A stretch of DNA of 6,739 nucleotides from Chthonomonadaceae bacterium (lineage in GTDB: Bacteria > Armatimonadota > Chthonomonadetes > Chthonomonadales > Chthonomonadaceae). Position numbers and translations under genes: made by a program. Position 1 is the first letter of the stretch, and each line of letters begins with the position of its first letter. The stretch is from contig JANXLO010000366.1 in the NCBI GenBank assembly GCA_025355115.1, positions 1 to 6,739 of the forward strand. The letters are read 5' to 3'. Below the pieces are notes generated by a model that saw only the letters and a program-made list of their open reading frames with translations, had not been told where the DNA came from and did not search any database. Of this stretch, positions 6,116 to 6,739 are shown one piece after another.

Positions 6116-6473
6116 GTGCAGCCAAAGCAGAGGAGATTTGAAAAGGGACTGGCCATGTTCGCGCCGTCAGAGAAGGAGACTGCTATGCAGATTATGACCA
6201 GTTGGAAACTTGAAGGTATTGAGGAGGGGCTGAAACAGGGCATGATACAAGGACTGGAGCAAGGACTGGAGCTAAGGACTGGAGCGGGGAACCCATCAGG
6301 AGGCTGAACGCCTTGTCCTGATTCAGCTTGGTCATCGACTGAAGGAGATGCCGGAAGCCATGGAGGGGAAAGTGCGCGACTTGAATGTCGAGAAATTGGA
6401 GACGCTAGGCATCGCACTACTCGACTTCACATCTCCTGCAGATGCGGAGCAGTATCTGCGCGACCACGCCTGA
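6116..6473 (+). pseudogene. Truncated, frameshifted Rpn-type / DUF4351 protein remnant
   Basis: Two adjoining frames together encode the C-terminal part of a family of Rpn/PD-(D/E)XK 'recombination-promoting nuclease' proteins common in cyanobacteria and other large genomes. Frame one, from GTG 6116, reads APSEKETAMQIMTSW, then EGIEEGLKQGMIQGLEQGLE, the hydrophilic G-x-x-Q/E repeat linker usual in this family. At 6273 one extra T in a 12-bp repeat breaks the frame. Frame two, from 6276 to TGA 6471-6473, continues GLERGTHQEAERL and then a DUF4351-like domain (KEMPEAMEGKVRDLNVEKLETLGIALLDF, ending DAEQYLRDHA). With the T removed the product would be about 118 residues, against some 280-320 for full-length members as I recall. 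The N-terminal nuclease domain, with its D and ExK residues, is therefore absent. The frame is closed upstream at 6089-6091. I regard it as a decayed mobile or selfish gene piece between the foldase gene and hslU. Confidence 0.8.
6251..6285 (+). repeat. 12-bp tandem repeat with one out-of-register copy
   Basis: GGACTGGAGC occurs three times (6251, 6263, 6276). Copy one is followed by AA (12-bp unit) and copy two by TAA (13-bp unit). The unit encodes the tetrapeptide GLEQ of the family's linker. The extra T at 6273 is the frameshift that breaks the remnant. Replication slippage in such repeats is a plausible cause. Confidence 0.9.
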
Positions 6474-6517
6474 GAGTGAAGGATCTGTGCAGTCGTCGGG
6501 TAGCCCACACGAAAATA

Positions 6518-6556
6518 CACTGCCTGCCCCAGGGTCAACTTCTAGGGCAGGCAGTG
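6518..6556 (-). terminator. Intrinsic terminator of hslU (possibly bidirectional)
   Basis: CACTGCCTGCCC (6518-6529) and GGGCAGGCAGTG (6545-6556) form a perfect 12-bp GC-rich stem with a 15-nt loop. On the minus strand it lies 21 nt past the hslU stop and is followed by TATTTTC, a short U-tract. On the plus strand the trailing bases are less U-rich, so stopping rightward transcription from the foldase side is possible but weaker. Confidence 0.8.
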
Positions 6557-6577
6557 ATTCAAGTAAAAGTAGATGCA

Positions 6578-6739
6578 CTACAGAATGTAGCGGGTTAGAT
6601 CTTCGTCCTTGACAATATCGTCGAGGCGCTGATGAACGTACGCTGCATCGATGAGGATAGTTTTGTCGTCCCTGTCTGGGGCATCGAACGAGACGTCTTC
6701 CAGCAGGCACTCCAAAACAGTGTGCAGGCGGCGCGCGCC
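6578..6739 (-). CDS. hslU: ATP-dependent protease ATPase subunit HslU, C-terminal 53 residues
   Basis: Unfoldase ring of the cytoplasmic HslUV (ClpYQ) protease. Only the C-terminus is present; the gene runs off the right edge exactly in frame. The residues [20 protein letters not shown], then [16 protein letters not shown] and finally [10 protein letters not shown] match the HslU C-terminal domain, including the sensor-2 arginines in GARRLHTV. The tail ending in YIL (RFIL in E. coli) is the segment that inserts into HslV to activate it. ClpX and other AAA+ relatives lack this ending. The natural partner hslV is expected upstream, outside the window. The gene converges on the foldase gene and ends at its own hairpin terminator. 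Confidence 0.93.
   Translation of the reverse strand, partial: GARRLHTVLECLLEDVSFDAPDRDDKTILIDAAYVHQRLDDIVKDEDLTRYIL

Noticed and set aside
6272..6278. CTA-AGG as a programmed +1 frameshift site joining the two Rpn-remnant frames
   Set aside because: The slipped codon would be UAA, which pairs poorly with the Leu tRNA, and a one-base insertion in a tandem repeat explains the break more simply.
6417..6710. Minus-strand open frame of 97 codons over the hslU terminator
   Set aside because: It is out of frame with the clear HslU C-terminus and runs through the terminator hairpin.
1..6739. CRISPR arrays, tRNA or rRNA genes, insertion-sequence ends
   Set aside because: No repeat-spacer periodicity, cloverleaf or rRNA-like sequence, or transposase frame was seen on either strand; the only short-period arrays are the 11-bp Pho-like units and the 12-bp coding repeat.

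Overview
The window reads as chromosomal DNA of a GC-rich, diderm (outer-membrane) bacterium. Two features point this way: a signal-peptide-bearing porin that begins with an SLH domain and ends in the C-terminal Phe usual for beta-barrels, and an HslU protease ATPase. SLH-anchored outer-membrane porins are known in Cyanobacteria, Deinococcota, Armatimonadota, Thermotogota relatives and Negativicutes. Armatimonadota is my best guess, but this is a weak inference with no rRNA to confirm it.

Left block (1-4733, all on the minus strand, so read right to left): a phosphate-uptake operon. The order of transcription is (i) an SLH / coiled-coil / OprP-like (Porin_O_P) outer-membrane porin at 4733-3099, (ii) the periplasmic phosphate-binding protein PstS at 3011-1974, (iii) a 13-bp perfect hairpin in the pstS-pstC gap, and (iv) a single uninterrupted reading frame from 1869 to the window edge that contains PstC followed by PstA, a natural permease fusion with two extra hydrophobic segments in the linker. 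The end of the PstA part, and presumably pstB and phoU, lie outside the window. Upstream of the porin there are five TTAA cores spaced exactly 11 bp apart (CTTAAY-type units on the minus strand, 4906-4852). This is the layout of a PhoB/PhoP binding array and makes Pi-starvation control of the whole operon likely.

Middle (4737-5102): a divergent regulatory region holding the Pho-box-like array, a candidate -10 element, a nested palindrome and a leader hairpin directly before the Shine-Dalgarno of the rightward gene.

Right block: a secreted or lipid-anchored parvulin/PrsA-SurA-like foldase (5103-6098, plus strand) whose expected parvulin histidines seem absent. It is followed by a broken C-terminal remnant of an Rpn/DUF4351-family protein (6116-6473), frameshifted by one extra T inside a 12-bp tandem repeat. 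Last come a strong hairpin terminator and the C-terminal end of hslU on the minus strand, running off the right edge.

The most noteworthy points are the fused PstC-PstA permease, the five-unit Pho-box-like array, and the placement of an SLH-anchored phosphate-porin homologue as the first gene of the pst operon. Together they suggest one regulated route for phosphate from the outer membrane through the periplasm to the inner membrane.
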